A DNA stretch of 64,000 bases from Balanoglossus misakiensis (Eukaryota; Hemichordata), in NCBI GenBank assembly GCA_040954595.2, contig CM082594.2, forward strand, positions 7,502,001-7,566,000, in the 5' to 3' direction. A program made the translations under genes and the position numbers. Each line of letters opens with the position of its first letter. The stretch's first letter is position 1. Shown piece after piece: positions 9,566 to 23,686 of the stretch. The notes beneath the pieces were generated by a model. The model made no database searches. It was not told where the DNA came from and saw nothing but the letters and a program-made list of their open reading frames with translations.

Positions 9566-12500
9566 ATGGCCAACATGATAAGGCCACGGTGTTTCTTCGA
9601 TGTCGAGCTCAACGGTATTCCCGGTAAGTTTCTAAGTGTGCAGTCAGGGATCTGAAATCTGTAGTTTATTGTCCTCATCTGGATGAATTCGCAAATGGCA
9701 AAGAGGTCATAATGGTGATATCTTGAAAGGATACACATATGGGGTTCACACAGGGATCATTAAGACGTTTCTGAAACGTCTCAGGTCAAATAATTTTCTA
9801 ATTTTACTCAGTGTGAACCTGGTTTAATTCTTTTATCTTTCAGTTGGAAGGATTATCTTTGAGTTGTACGCGGACATATGCCCCAAGACGTGTGAGAATT
9901 TCAGGGCACTTTGTACAGGTAAGAAACAATGCAAGAGGTCTGATTTCTCACCTATGCTTAGAGATGAATATCTGTACTCAGACAACTGAGCTAAAACATC
10001 CCCTTACATCTAAGAGATTTATTATTATTTATTACAGGAGAAAAAGGCATTGGAAAGACAACAGAAAAGCACCTGTACTACAAAGACAGCCCGTTTCATC
10101 GTATCGTCAAAGATTTCATGATTCAAGGGGGAGATTTTACAGCAGGTGAGTAATTTTTATTCACGTTCTTGATTTATGTCACGCAAAAAACTTTAGTGTT
10201 GTTATTTGCTAGAAGTGAAAATTACGAACTTCTGACCATAAAAACTGTTCATATGTGTGAGTCAAAATCACAATGAAAATTTTGATTCATATTCAGGTAC
10301 ATGTAGATAGGTTGTGTATGATTTATCTGCTAACCATTTTGTGTGTATTTCACTCCTGCAGGGAATGGTACTGGAGGAGAGTCTGTTTATGGAGGCATGT
10401 TTAAAGGTAAAAAGAGGGTTTAGGTGGTGGAGATGGTAAACTCTTCAAGCTTTGAGCACAGGGTTAGAATGGTGTTTTGATTACAACATGCTTCGTTGAA
10501 AGAGCGTTTTGTTTTACAAGTTAGTCATTTTCTTGCAGATGAAAACTTCATCTTGAAACATGACCAGGAGTTCCTCCTATCGATGGCCAACTGCGGGAAA
10601 GATAGTAATGGGTCTCAGTTCTTCATGTAAGTACTGTTGAATTGTGTCAGTTTTATGGACGTATGTATATGCGTGTGGTTGAGTTGTGTGAAAAAAATGC
10701 ATTGGAACTGCCATATGGACAAACACAAAGCAAAGGAGGGATGGATTACTGAACCGAGTTTTAAATCATCGACCGTGAAATTTTCTGAAAGGTCACTAGC
10801 TAATAAAGTGTGACACGTATGTGTGTGCGGGGGTGTTGTACACTCATCGAATTTATAATCTGGCTGATTCCTTGTTGTATTTCATTGGAAAACAGTATTT
10901 GAAAAAAATAGCAGGATCAGAACATATTGTATTGTGATAATCCTGAGAAGTGACTCAGTACGTTTTGTGGTTGCGGGGCTTTGCTGATTTTCATGTTTGC
11001 TTCTCTTTTGTGTTAATCATACTCTAACATTCATCACTGTATAATTTGCTTTTACTTTTCACTCGAAACATCAATGATAAAAAGATACTTTCGTTTCCAA
11101 AGGCAAGTCTGTATATATTTCAAGAGTGCCCCTCCCCCAATCAGTATAGAATGTGCCCTGAATATGCAGTTTTCCGGCATCAAGTTCATGAAGTTGAGGA
11201 GAAGTGGGGTGTACATTATTTTCAATGACTTTAAATGCTAAAGCGTCACCTAGGGGGTCTTGTACTAACCACCTATGATAATGTACCTTTTTTGTGTCAG
11301 TTTTGTATGACCTTTTATCTTTTTGCCATTTGTATAAAATTATTTACAGAATTTCATGTACCCTTCCAGAAAGTTGAAGGTAATTGGTTCAAACCGTTAT
11401 AGTGTCTAAGCCAGCACTCACACACCACGACAATTTTCCGTTGTTTTTTCTCTCTCTTTCATTCATCCCACAAGTTGTCTTCCTGTGGGTTTGTCTCATG
11501 TTTAAATATTTCCTGTTTATCCCGCCATAGTAGTTTAGTTTCTACAAACAACAACAACAACATAGTAAAAGAACCAAAAACATCACCATAATATTCCCAA
11601 ATGTTGTCAAACTTGTCACAGGAAAAGTAGAACTGTAGTAGACAGCACTGCAATGGCTGATGATTCTGTCCAAAAATTATTCACGGCTTTTACAAGCAAA
11701 GGGATAATCTGCCTTAAAGTATACAGTCTGTGGATAGTACATGTACTTTGATTCCAAGCGGTCACGTGTTGCTGTTTTTCTTGTGTTGTGCTTTTTGGAG
11801 ATGGTCACTGACTCGTCGATGTTGTTGTTTATCTTTCATGTGCCGTCTCGCCTTAGAACTACAAAACCTGCTCCGCATCTTGATGGGTAAGTGGCTGTTC
11901 CTCTCTACATCTCTGATACCGCACACGGTCAATTGGCAGAAAGACTGTTCTTTCAGTGCTTAGTCAACACTGTTCATCATTTCATGGGACTCGTCTGATA
12001 ACATCTTTGTCTTTCTTCTGACCAGAGTACATGTGGTGTTTGGCCACGCCATCGAAGGACTGCAGTTGATCCGAGATATTGAAGCTCAGAAAACGGACGC
12101 CAACAGTAGGCCGTATGCCGATATCAGAATTGCCAACTGTGGCGAGCTGGTCTTGAAGAAGAAACCCAAAGGTTGGAAAAATTCTTTCAAGTCATTCCCT
12201 CCATCTCCATTTTCGTTCGTACCCCGTGTCTAACACTTGGGTCCTTTTGAAATTTGGGATCGGAAGTCAGTTTTTGAGAAATATTCTCCGTTTGCAGCTA
12301 AGAAGAGAAAAGCCAGTAGTTCTGTGTCTGAGAGCGAGTCTAGCGACTCCAGTGACACGGACTCGTCAGATGATTCTGACAGTGAGAGTGACAGTGATAG
12401 TAGTGAGAGCTCGGACAGCGAGAAAGAAAGGAGGAAGAGAAAGGCCCGAAAGAAAGAGGCCAAGCGACGTAAGAAAGAAAAAAAGAAGAAGAAAAACAAG

Positions 12501-15500
12501 AAGAAAGAGATAAATGGAAGGTTAGTACAGATTGGGTATGTGGCTGATCATTTGTCGAAGGTGGAAGGTTTCATAACTCACAGTCAAATGCTTTTGCGGT
12601 GCCATCCAACATGGCTGACTGGGCAGCCATTTTGTTTTTACATAGCCACAACCATAGGCTCTAGGAATTTGTCCAGAGCATGTGTTCCATTGGTTCTTGC
12701 CTTGTATCTCCGCAGTGGGGCTGAAGAGAAGGCACGTGAGCCGCAGTACATGTGCACAATTGACCCAGAGGAGATTCCGTCGGTGCCGGACAATAGATTC
12801 CTGATGAGGAAAGACCCGACCAAGCAGAAGGAAGATAAGAGGTTGGTATTGAGCTGTGAGAGTGCGTTGTCACGGAAATAAATCCATGTATCATTTAGTT
12901 CAATGTCCACCTCTCTTGAGATCCTAAGGCTTAATCCCCTGCTTGCGAATAGTGTTGCTTAGTTACCACGCTTAACTTTCTCTGTATTCATCACATTGCA
13001 GTGAGAATGTGAGATCTCCACCGTCCTATGGCAGGGCAAGACAGATTTATTCAGTGCCCTATCACCGAAGACAAGCCATGTCGAAATCCGGGAGAGTAAT
13101 CAAAGGAAGGGGAACTGTTGTAAGTACAATTCTGGCATCTGTCAACAGTGTAACTTTTTACAAGGTTTGTCTACAGTGAGAGTCTTGACGTAAACTGGCT
13201 GAACGCACTTTGGTAAAATTATCTAAAACTCTTACCCCCCACAGAGGTACCATTCACCGACAGGGTCAAGGTCAAGGAGTGAGACCCCTCCTCATTGGAA
13301 AGAGGAACAGCTGAGGTCACGACCTTTCAAAGAATTGGAACAAGGGCGGAAAACCAAGTCACCTGATCGGTGGCAGAGGGGGCGCTCACCTGGAGATCTG
13401 ACAGCGGGAAAAAAGTAAGATACTTTCTGCCAATTTGTTTTTGTACATTTACAAGAATTAATACTCTGTAATTACTTGACTTGTCTTTTCCTCCAGTGTA
13501 TTAATTAAAACTGCACTTGCTTGTTTTAGTGTCAATTTGTTGCGTGAGATAATATTTTTTCTCTTTATGTATCCTTGCTTTATTGCAATTGTTGGGCAGA
13601 GAAATACTGTCATATTTTTTGTAGGCATATTTTGTTCCTACAGATATATAACGTCTAAGGTAGGTGACATCTTGGTAAGTTGCCATTTTGGTAAAGATAT
13701 ACAGTAGGTGACTTCTTTCAAGTTTTGTTCAAATTCTCGTACTGTTCTGTGTTTTTGTGGGGTCTTAGTGGGTAAGTCACTTGGCCAATCGTCTGTGTGT
13801 GGTTTATGTGGTAGTACAACAACACTATGGTGTGGCAACATCTGAATCCTGAATCTCAACTTTGTTTTGCAACTGCAGGAAAGGTGGATGGGGCTGGGAG
13901 GAGAAAGATGTGGAGCATGATGATGATCGGGATGCGAAAAGACACTCAAAGGACGAGAAGAGACGCCGTGAACACAAGAAGCATAAAAAAGAGAAACACA
14001 GATCCAGGTACTGGTGTAGATTATTATACATGTGTCTTATCAACAGAAGCACCCGTGCCGTGTTGCCAGGCCTAGGGTTCTGTTATATGGTCATAGGAAT
14101 CACATTTAACTCCAGTGTTGAAACGTGTCATTCTCATCCGCAGATCAAAACACAAGAAAAGCCGGAAGCACAAGAAGGATTCCAAGAAACACAAGAAGCG
14201 GCATTGGAGCTCTGATGAAGAAGAAGAAGACTCCACGTCTCGATCAGCCAATGAGATGAGTGGTTCTTCACCGTCGGTTTCTGTCAAAGAGGTTGTCATC
14301 TCTTTGCAGCAGGGGAAAAAGTGAGTAGCCAATTAACTGGAGGGGGGGGGGGGTCACCCTGCCTGTTCCTACCGTATGTCTAAATGAAATCATACATGCT
14401 CTGTGTTTCGTCTATAACTAAACTGTGTGTCGTTATTTTTTTTATTCCTTTGTTCTGAAGACAACAGGATAGGTCTGATGATAGTCCACCACCAACTCAC
14501 TGGAAACCGGGGCAAAAACCGTGGAAACCGAAACAGTCCGAAAATGAGGATTTGAGAGGGTAGGTAGAGGTAGGGAGTTAGGACACTGCCGAGATACGTG
14601 AATATTCAATATTGATAAGTGAATATTGATCTACTTCACAATTTACTCAGGATACAGTGTGTATTGCAAGCTTTTTTGTTCAATTGATATTTGGTATCTG
14701 AAGATGTTTGTACTTGTACAATTTGCAACCACGTGTAATTCATTCTTTAATAACATTTTTACTCAGGGATGATCGTACTTTGACAAGAGAGACAACAGAC
14801 AATGGTGACCACAGAAAACCGAGAAGTAGAAGTCGATCTTCATCCTCGGAGCGTTCAAGGCAGCAGAGCAGAAGCCCAGTCAGGGAGCGGTCTCCGGGGG
14901 CTAGGGAAGCCTCTCCCCAACGCATCCAGAGCAGCAGATCCCCGGTCAGGCACCTGCCTCAGAAGCACCGGCTGAACGCCAGCTCTCCGGAGAGAAGCAG
15001 CCCAGGGAGGCGGCGGGCGTCGACCACGAGCGACAGCGACTCGGGAAGCGAGAGTGAGAGCTCTTCCAGCGGCGGCTCCAAGGAGAGGGCGGCCAAGGCG
15101 GCAGATCGGAATAGGAGGAGCAAGGAAAGGTTCAAGTGGGAGCCTCCGGAAGAGGAGGAGGATTCGGAAGCCGAGCGAAGAGCGAGAATCGAGGAAGAGG
15201 AAGAGTACTTGTACGGAGGCAGGGGTGGAGTTGACCCCAGAACCAGGATGAGACAACCGAACATCAAAGACTGGAGCAAGGTCACTTCAGAAGCCATGCA
15301 AAGGAAAATACGGCAAGCGGTCGGCGAGAGGCAGGATCCACAGGAGGGTTATCACGCGACAAGCGATGGCTTAATCCGCGGGGACGGGAGAAGAGATTCC
15401 AGGGAAAGCGGTCACGTTGTTGTTGTTGGCGCAGTCGCTGGGCAATCCAGGAGCGTGGTTCGAGAAGTGCCTAAGCAGCTGACAGGGGATAGGCGACAGG

Positions 15501-18422
15501 GCGGTGAATCTGCTCACCGTGAAGGGCTGCACGCGACTGGTCCAAAACACGAGTTCGAACGCGAGAGACGAGGCGGAGACGCTGTAAACCTCGGCAACAT
15601 CCGCAGCAAAGTTGACGGTATTCACGGGCTGGGTCTCCGAGCTACTCAGGGTGGTCATTCGCCAACCAAAACAGAGAGAAGAGAGCCGGATTCAAAGACG
15701 CAGACTTCCCTGGGAATCAAGTGGCGGACGCTCGTGCCCGCGCAGGAGTCTCGGGTGGAGAGAGTGGCCACATCTTTGGAGAGGCTGTCCTCCGAAAAGG
15801 GCGAGAGAATTCCGGAGAAGATGATGAGTAGGCAGTCACCGAGGAGGGAGCTGGGGGCGGCGGTGGTATCTCCAAGTAAAGTACTAGCAAGACAGGGGAA
15901 CCAGGCAAAAGGGTCAAAGGTCAGGAGGCGATCTGCGTCAGGAACTCGAACCGACAGCTCCGAGGACAGCAGGGATAGTCGCAGTCGCAGCAGAAGTCCA
16001 GCTCGTAGAAGGAATGCCCGAAGCCGCCAGGATCACCGGCAACCGAGAGGCGCCGGACGTAGCGGTCGTCGAAGCCGCAGTCGCAGCCCTGCGTCTCGTT
16101 CACGAAGCAGGAGCCCCAAGTCGCGCGGCCGCCGTCATCGTCACCGCCCCCGACACGGAAGGAGGCGACGCAGCCGCTCTGAAAGCTCCGCCAGTAGTCG
16201 CAGCAGGAGCAGATCGGCGAGTTCCGACAGATATGGTAGCAGACACAGGGGAGCTCGATCTCGATACAGCAGAAGCCCAGACAGATCACCCAGGAGAAGG
16301 TGAGTATTAGTGTTTCAAGATTACTGCCTGCAAACTTCTACCTGCCTTTGAACTTACACATGACCACTATGAAATGCTGTATACAGTTTAGTCGGCATCT
16401 GTAGGAATTTTTCATGTGTACTTTATCCTCTATAACAGGTCAAGGTCATACAGCCGAAGTCCAAGGAGGAGGTCATACGACCGTAGTCGGAGCAGAGATC
16501 GCAGAACCAGGTAAGGTGACGACTACATCTATGACTGGGGTTTGAAGTGTGCCCTCAAGTGTTCAATTTGAACTGTTCTTTGAGGCACAAACTTGTGATT
16601 TTGATGGAGAATGGGCCACATATCAGATACACATACTCATGATGTACACATTTCTTTTCTTTTCAGGAGGAGAAGTCGTAGCAGGAGCTACGAGAGACGA
16701 CGTCGGTCCAGGTCATATGACCGATACAGCCCGCGAAGGAGCAGATCACGGTCCTACAGCAGGTCCCGTAGCAGAGACAGAAGGTACGATGGAATTCATG
16801 TTAAATTTGTGTGTGTTGTGTCAGTGCATCAACATAAGCAGTGGATAACCAAAATTTGCATGAGACCAAAATTTGTTTGAAGGTGAAAAATTTCCCTCCA
16901 TCTTTTCAATACACTGGCTGCACATTGAACTGTGAATTTCTGTGAAGTGTGTGCATTTCTGTCTTTGATATCAGGTCTCTTGTTTTTGTCTTTTTGTGTA
17001 AGTTGGTGATACGAAGTGTAAGTTCTCAAGATTTTGACGATGTATATTTCTGCATTTTTTTGTCATTTTGTATTTTAGCTAACTACACAAGATTTCAGAG
17101 GTGAGCATGCATTACACATTAGACACAAAACATACCCTTCCCTCTGGTGTCAGTCTCAAAACTGGTATTTGTTGGATGGACATGAAACTATCGTACATAC
17201 ATTTTTAGAACAATTGTATTTGACCACACCACATACTCCTTAGAACCACAACTGAAATCCCAGACTCTAGACATAGAAGCAAACATAAGTTCTCAATGAC
17301 TTAGTTGCACATTGCACATACGTTGAAGTAGTATTTAGAAAATGTACCATGAGTTCCGAATGGACACATTTCTGTGAATTTGCGGTCATGTGACTTTTGT
17401 TGCTGGAGGTCAGCACAACCACAACACAATATGGTTGAAAGACTACGGTACATTCTGCAAGTTGAATACACATGGATTGGCCCTAGATGTGAAGCCATAA
17501 TGAGCTCCATTTTACAAAAAAATTAGCATCTACATGTACCCCAACGAAACTTTAAATGATATGTAATGGAAGTATAGTGGACGTATTTGATTGGTTGCTG
17601 TATTATGGCAAGGGGAAACGCTTACCTTTGGATATGCACTCAATGCTGATCTGTCTTTTACTACAGTTCTGGATGTAAATGTTGGTGCTATGTATGCACA
17701 TATTTAGTCATGTGCAAGGCGTCTCTCAACCTCTGTAAGGTTGAGATCACAATGTCTGCAATACAGCAGTGGGGTACATTTCCAAGTGTACTGACTTTGG
17801 TGTACTGTCAATTATAAACACAACACTTAGTCTTGTAAACGTTTCTAACTCAAAACTGGCACCAATGCCCCCATACCCATGTTAGTGTAAACCTCATGAT
17901 TCTGAACTGCAAATTAAGGTGACTGTTCAGGAATTTTTTAAGCCATTCCATTCAGAACCAATCACAATTTGTTTGTCTCATCAAAAACTATGTATCAATC
18001 ATCTAATTCTAACCTGAACATAGAGTAATCTTCATTCCTAACCCTTTTATTCTCTTCTTTTCACATAGAGGCTGACTTTTGATCTCAAAGTCACTTTATG
18101 CCCGCACCCGTCATTTAATTTCTACACCAATGTTTAAGATCATTCGTGTTGAAGTTTGATGTTCATGTCGTTTTGTGTTTATTTATTTCTAAGGTATTCC
18201 TCGGACGAGCGATACAAGTCGTCGGCCTCCAATAGACGCAGGAGACGCGGGAGGTACACGTCTAGCTCCCGATCCAGAAGTGGCAGCAGGGGGAGGAGGT
18301 ACTACCGCTCCACCAGTCGATCATCAAGTCGCTCTCCACCACCGCCCCGTCGCCGTCGCAGGAGCCGTTCTCGCAGCAGCAGCTATTCCGACAGATCGTC
18401 GTCTCGTAGTTACAAGTACTAG
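9566..18422 (+). CDS. NKTR: NK-tumour recognition/PPIG-type nuclear SR cyclophilin
   Basis: Eighteen coding exons: 9566-9623, 9844-9918, 10038-10145, 10362-10406, 10539-10626, 11857-11886, 12026-12171, 12298-12520, 12716-12841, 13002-13119, 13245-13414, 13879-14007, 14144-14320, 14461-14559, 14767-16299, 16439-16510, 16667-16783 and 18194-18422. They give 1,180 residues. Residues 8-175 are a peptidyl-prolyl cis-trans isomerase domain with [16 protein letters not shown] and NGSQFFI. The cyclosporin-contact tryptophan of CypA is His (PAPHLDG), as in NKTR and PPIG. Next come an acidic Ser run, Lys-rich stretches, [16 protein letters not shown] and GRVIKGRGT. The NKTR-like motif [13 protein letters not shown] lies at about 510-522. 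Very long RS-dipeptide regions run to the C-terminus. The protein probably isomerises prolines on splicing factors in nuclear speckles. Vertebrates have both NKTR (about 1,460 residues) and PPIG (about 750), so this is likely the undivided ancestor-type gene; the symbol is approximate. Confidence 0.93.
14342..14353. repeat. Poly(G) run of 12
   Basis: An uninterrupted run of 12 G lies in a cyclophilin intron just after the exon ending at 14320. It is a likely length-variable homopolymer and a possible sequencing-error site, with no effect on coding. Confidence 0.85.
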
Positions 18423-18645
18423 ACACACCTATCATACTCTGGCTACAGTACTTCACGCGTACATAGTTACACCTGTTTTTTTCTAAACAGAATTTTTTTA
18501 TCTGATTATGGGCTTAATTCTAAGAAAACTAGCAGTTTTCGCGGTGACTGGTTGGAGCTTCGGGTTGCTTTCGAATCCATTTGATGGAGAATTTCCCCAA
18601 CTCTGTATTATGTGTTGTTATTTTTTTTCTTCAGAAGATGCAATC

Positions 18646-18651
18646 ATTAAA
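18646..18651 (+). terminator. Candidate poly(A) signal (ATTAAA) of the cyclophilin gene
   Basis: ATTAAA lies 224 bases after the stop at 18420-18422, the best-placed hexamer on this strand before the translin gene. Its use is inferred. Confidence 0.4.
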
Positions 18652-18781
18652 ATTCTGCCATTTGAAACAAAGACGTGCTTGCCTGATGTTTTTAATTGCT
18701 TTGTATGTTACGAGTGACCTACTGTGTGGTATTTGATGGAATGCCTACATCAGTGATTAGACAGTGTTGTGTGTTCTGCTG

Positions 18782-18787
18782 TTTATT
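18782..18787 (-). terminator. Candidate poly(A) signal of the translin gene
   Basis: TTTATT on the plus strand is AATAAA on the minus strand, about 230 bases past the translin stop codon. Its use is inferred. Confidence 0.45.
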
Positions 18788-19017
18788 CGAATCTCGGGTT
18801 TCACCCAATGGAAAGACATTTCTGCAAACGTATAAAACTGATAAATTCCCGGGGGTGTCACTCTCGAGTAAAACAGGTATCCATGCTTGTTCCTCAAACT
18901 TTCATGACACAACAAACCTTTCATATCCATGATTTTGGCAACACACACGCACACATTTCGCCTGAGAGCGGCACCACCAGAGATGAACTACAAAGCTGAA
19001 AACAACATTTCACGTGA

Positions 19018-20719
19018 CTAAGTCTCCCCTTGTGTGTCTGTTTGTGGCTTGAGTCCTCGTATACTGAGATCGTAGACCACCTCCTCGACTTTTTTCATGT
19101 CGTACTTGAGGCCGTCGAAGCGCTTCCTGAGGGAGTCGTTTTTCAGATTGAGCAGCCGGAAACCCGAGTCCAGCTCCGCGACGAAGGTGGCGATTCTGGC
19201 CGGCCTGCTGTAGTCTCCGGCCGTGACACTGTTGACCGCCAGGCGAGACTGTGGAGGAGTGGAATTTGTTTGTTTGCTGACAGGAAGTGATGTCACAACA
19301 GATTTAGGGCTGTGGGTGTTCAACCACATTGTGATATCCAATCATCCCTCCTCTAAAAAAAATACATTTCTGCAGACAAATATGCTGGAGAAGTAGAATA
19401 CGTCCCTCAGTATTAAATATGAAGTAAATTTCATGTACTCACCAACTCACTTGCCAGGTTCAACTGACCCATCAGATAGTCTTCAAGATCAAGATAGATA
19501 CCATCTCCACGATCAACTTTAACTGATATAAAAAATGGACAAATGTTATAACTTTGAGTTAGGTCTGAAATCCTGATTATTCAAAATCATATGATGTGTT
19601 ATTTTCTTTTAATGTTTTTCATACAATTTGAGTTACATTGAATGGTTTTTATCTTTTTCCTGATAATCTCACCTCCTATCATGTCGGCCATTTCTTCGCG
19701 TGTGATAAATTTCTCTGTTTCAAGATAAACTGTCAGAGCCGAGAGACACGCCAATCTCTGTGTGACAAACCTCCAATGATCATTGAATCTGGGAAGGCAA
19801 AAAAAAAATGTATTTATAACATAACAAATGTATTGCACATTATAGTCTTCTGTGACATAAATCTCAGTCAACACTAGAAGGTACATCACACTCAAGATTC
19901 TGTGATCTTGCTTTGTCTCACCTGTAGTATTGACTTGCGGGAAATTTGGTGGAGAGTTCTGCGTACTGTACTTTGACGCTCTCGAAGAGTTCACGTGACT
20001 TCTTGCAAAGGGACGGAACTGTATCAGAATAAATAAATAAACATCAATTAGTATAAACATCAATTAGTATACCAGAGAAGTTAATGTAGGTATTGGAAAT
20101 CACACTAACTATACTTTGGTGAACATTTTCCTCAAGACTCATTCAGAATGATAGTGACCTTCTTTGATTCCTGTTGGTTGGTGTACTCTTTGTAGAACTG
20201 CAAGGATTTCCCTAGCCGTCTGCTCCAGTGTTTTCACTGTTGTTCGAATCTCCTGATCACAAAAAAAAATGGAATAGAAATGTATATTATTGCTCACGAA
20301 GGGATGGTCTAAAAGGTAATTTTGTGTCTCTAGTTCAGAAGTGGGCCTGAGGGTCTGCACACTCCAGGCAAAATGTATTACCCCCCCCCCCCCTAAACTG
20401 TTGGCCACAATTGCCCTGGCTTGTGTAGCAAAACCAAAATATATGCAGTTGCATACTGGTAGTACATGTATTACAAAGATTTTCAAAGTTGTATAGAGTA
20501 TTGGGATTGCTCACTCACTCTAATCACATATAATTATTATAATCCATGATTCCCTATCATGCATAAATCTGGCCCTTGTGGGTTGGCACATGGACACTAC
20601 ACATGGTCCATGCATTGGCAAATCCACAAGCGTCAACCAACAACACTTACCTCTCTTATTTCTTGATCTTGCGATAAGAATTCATTGAAAGATGAAAATA
20701 TTTCAGCCGGAGTCGCCAT
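19018..20719 (-). CDS. TSN: Translin (C3PO endoribonuclease subunit)
   Basis: Six exons (20719-20651, 20252-20159, 20018-19922, 19788-19673, 19522-19443, 19248-19018) give exactly 228 residues, the length of human translin. Hallmarks are the start MATPAEIFSSF, QEIREEIR, LEQTAREIL, KFPASQYYRF, HWRFVTQRL, VYLETEKFITREE and the near-invariant C-terminal stretch NSVTAGDYSRP, GFRLLNLKNDSLRKR and YDLSIRG. Translin is an all-helical single-stranded nucleic-acid binding protein that forms octamers. With TRAX it forms C3PO, which removes the passenger strand of siRNA and processes tRNA fragments; translin itself lacks the catalytic acids. The donor of exon 2 (GTCACT) is weak, but phase and homology require it. 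It is head-to-head with RNF32, with 398 bases between the start codons. Confidence 0.96.
20037..20068. repeat. 16-bp direct tandem duplication
   Basis: The unit ATAAACATCAATTAGT occurs twice back to back in translin intron 2. It is probably a simple slippage or repair duplication without function. Confidence 0.8.
20381..20393. repeat. Poly(C) run of 13
   Basis: A homopolymer of 13 C lies in translin intron 1. It is likely length-variable and prone to assembly error. Confidence 0.85.
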
Positions 20720-21117
20720 TGTCACTAAGATATTATCGTTATATAGTCACTTTGCAACAGAAAACAACAACAACACCAACTCAAACCACCACCTGTAAGT
20801 TGACCTCCAACCTCGGGTCATCTGGCTGGTCTGGTCCCACAATGCATTTGGAGCAACGTTTGGTTCTTTCTACAAGTTGTTGTCGATATTGTAAGTTCAT
20901 TAATATTACAAGTATTTCCTAATTCTGTGTTGTAGAACCAATTTTCTCATTTATAATACGCGTTAAAAATAAAACATATATCGAGGGTCAAAGTTTGTTT
21001 TCTTGTGTAAATGTCATCAGGCTAGGGGTTCCAAAATGGCGCTGTACATGAACAACTCTCTGATTGAAGTGGCGTATCAGCTTGAATAGTTTGTCGTTTC
21101 ACTTATTTATTTCATTA
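20720..21117. promoter_or_regulatory. Shared divergent promoter region of translin and RNF32
   Basis: Only 398 bases separate the divergent start codons, so both promoters must lie here or overlap. A plus-strand AAAATGGCG (YY1-like) lies at 21033-21041, 77 bases before the RNF32 ATG. The translin start itself reads ACAATGGCGA. No TATA box is placed convincingly. This is typical of a bidirectional housekeeping promoter. Confidence 0.55.
21033..21041 (+). promoter_or_regulatory. YY1-like motif upstream of RNF32
   Basis: AAAATGGCG lies between the divergent translin and RNF32 genes, a usual position just downstream of a transcription start. Binding is inferred. Confidence 0.35.
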
Positions 21118-23391
<2,274 letters not shown>

Positions 23392-23540
23392 GATTCTCGG
23401 AAATGATTCCGGTGAAAATGTGTGTGGAGGGACTGTGGCAAAGATAAACACTCAGTCTATCTCTCAGCTGATTTTAATCAGATTGGATCACTTGATTGAT
23501 TGGTGGAATTTTAAGCAATTCAGATCATGTATATTATGAT

Positions 23541-23546
23541 AATAAA
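23541..23546 (+). terminator. Poly(A) signal of RNF32
   Basis: AATAAA lies 150 bases after the RNF32 stop and 141 bases before the KLHL18 start codon. The RNF32 transcript therefore probably ends in this short gap. Confidence 0.6.
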
Positions 23547-23686
23547 GGGGAATTTTGTAACTATTTAAATCACAAATCAAAACTTCTGTTGTGTTAGTGT
23601 CCATATCCCACAAAGAAATGAACAGATATTATGCAAATCGACATTCGTATGCGCCCTCAACGGCGAAGAGTTTCCCGACGAGCAAA

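Larger units (their letters stand above)
18423..19017. other. Convergent 3' untranslated regions of the cyclophilin and translin
   Basis: The two genes end tail-to-tail only 595 bases apart. A plus-strand ATTAAA lies at 18646-18651. A minus-strand AATAAA lies at 18782-18787, 235 bases past the translin stop. The transcripts may end close together or overlap. No coding sequence is evident. Confidence 0.6.
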
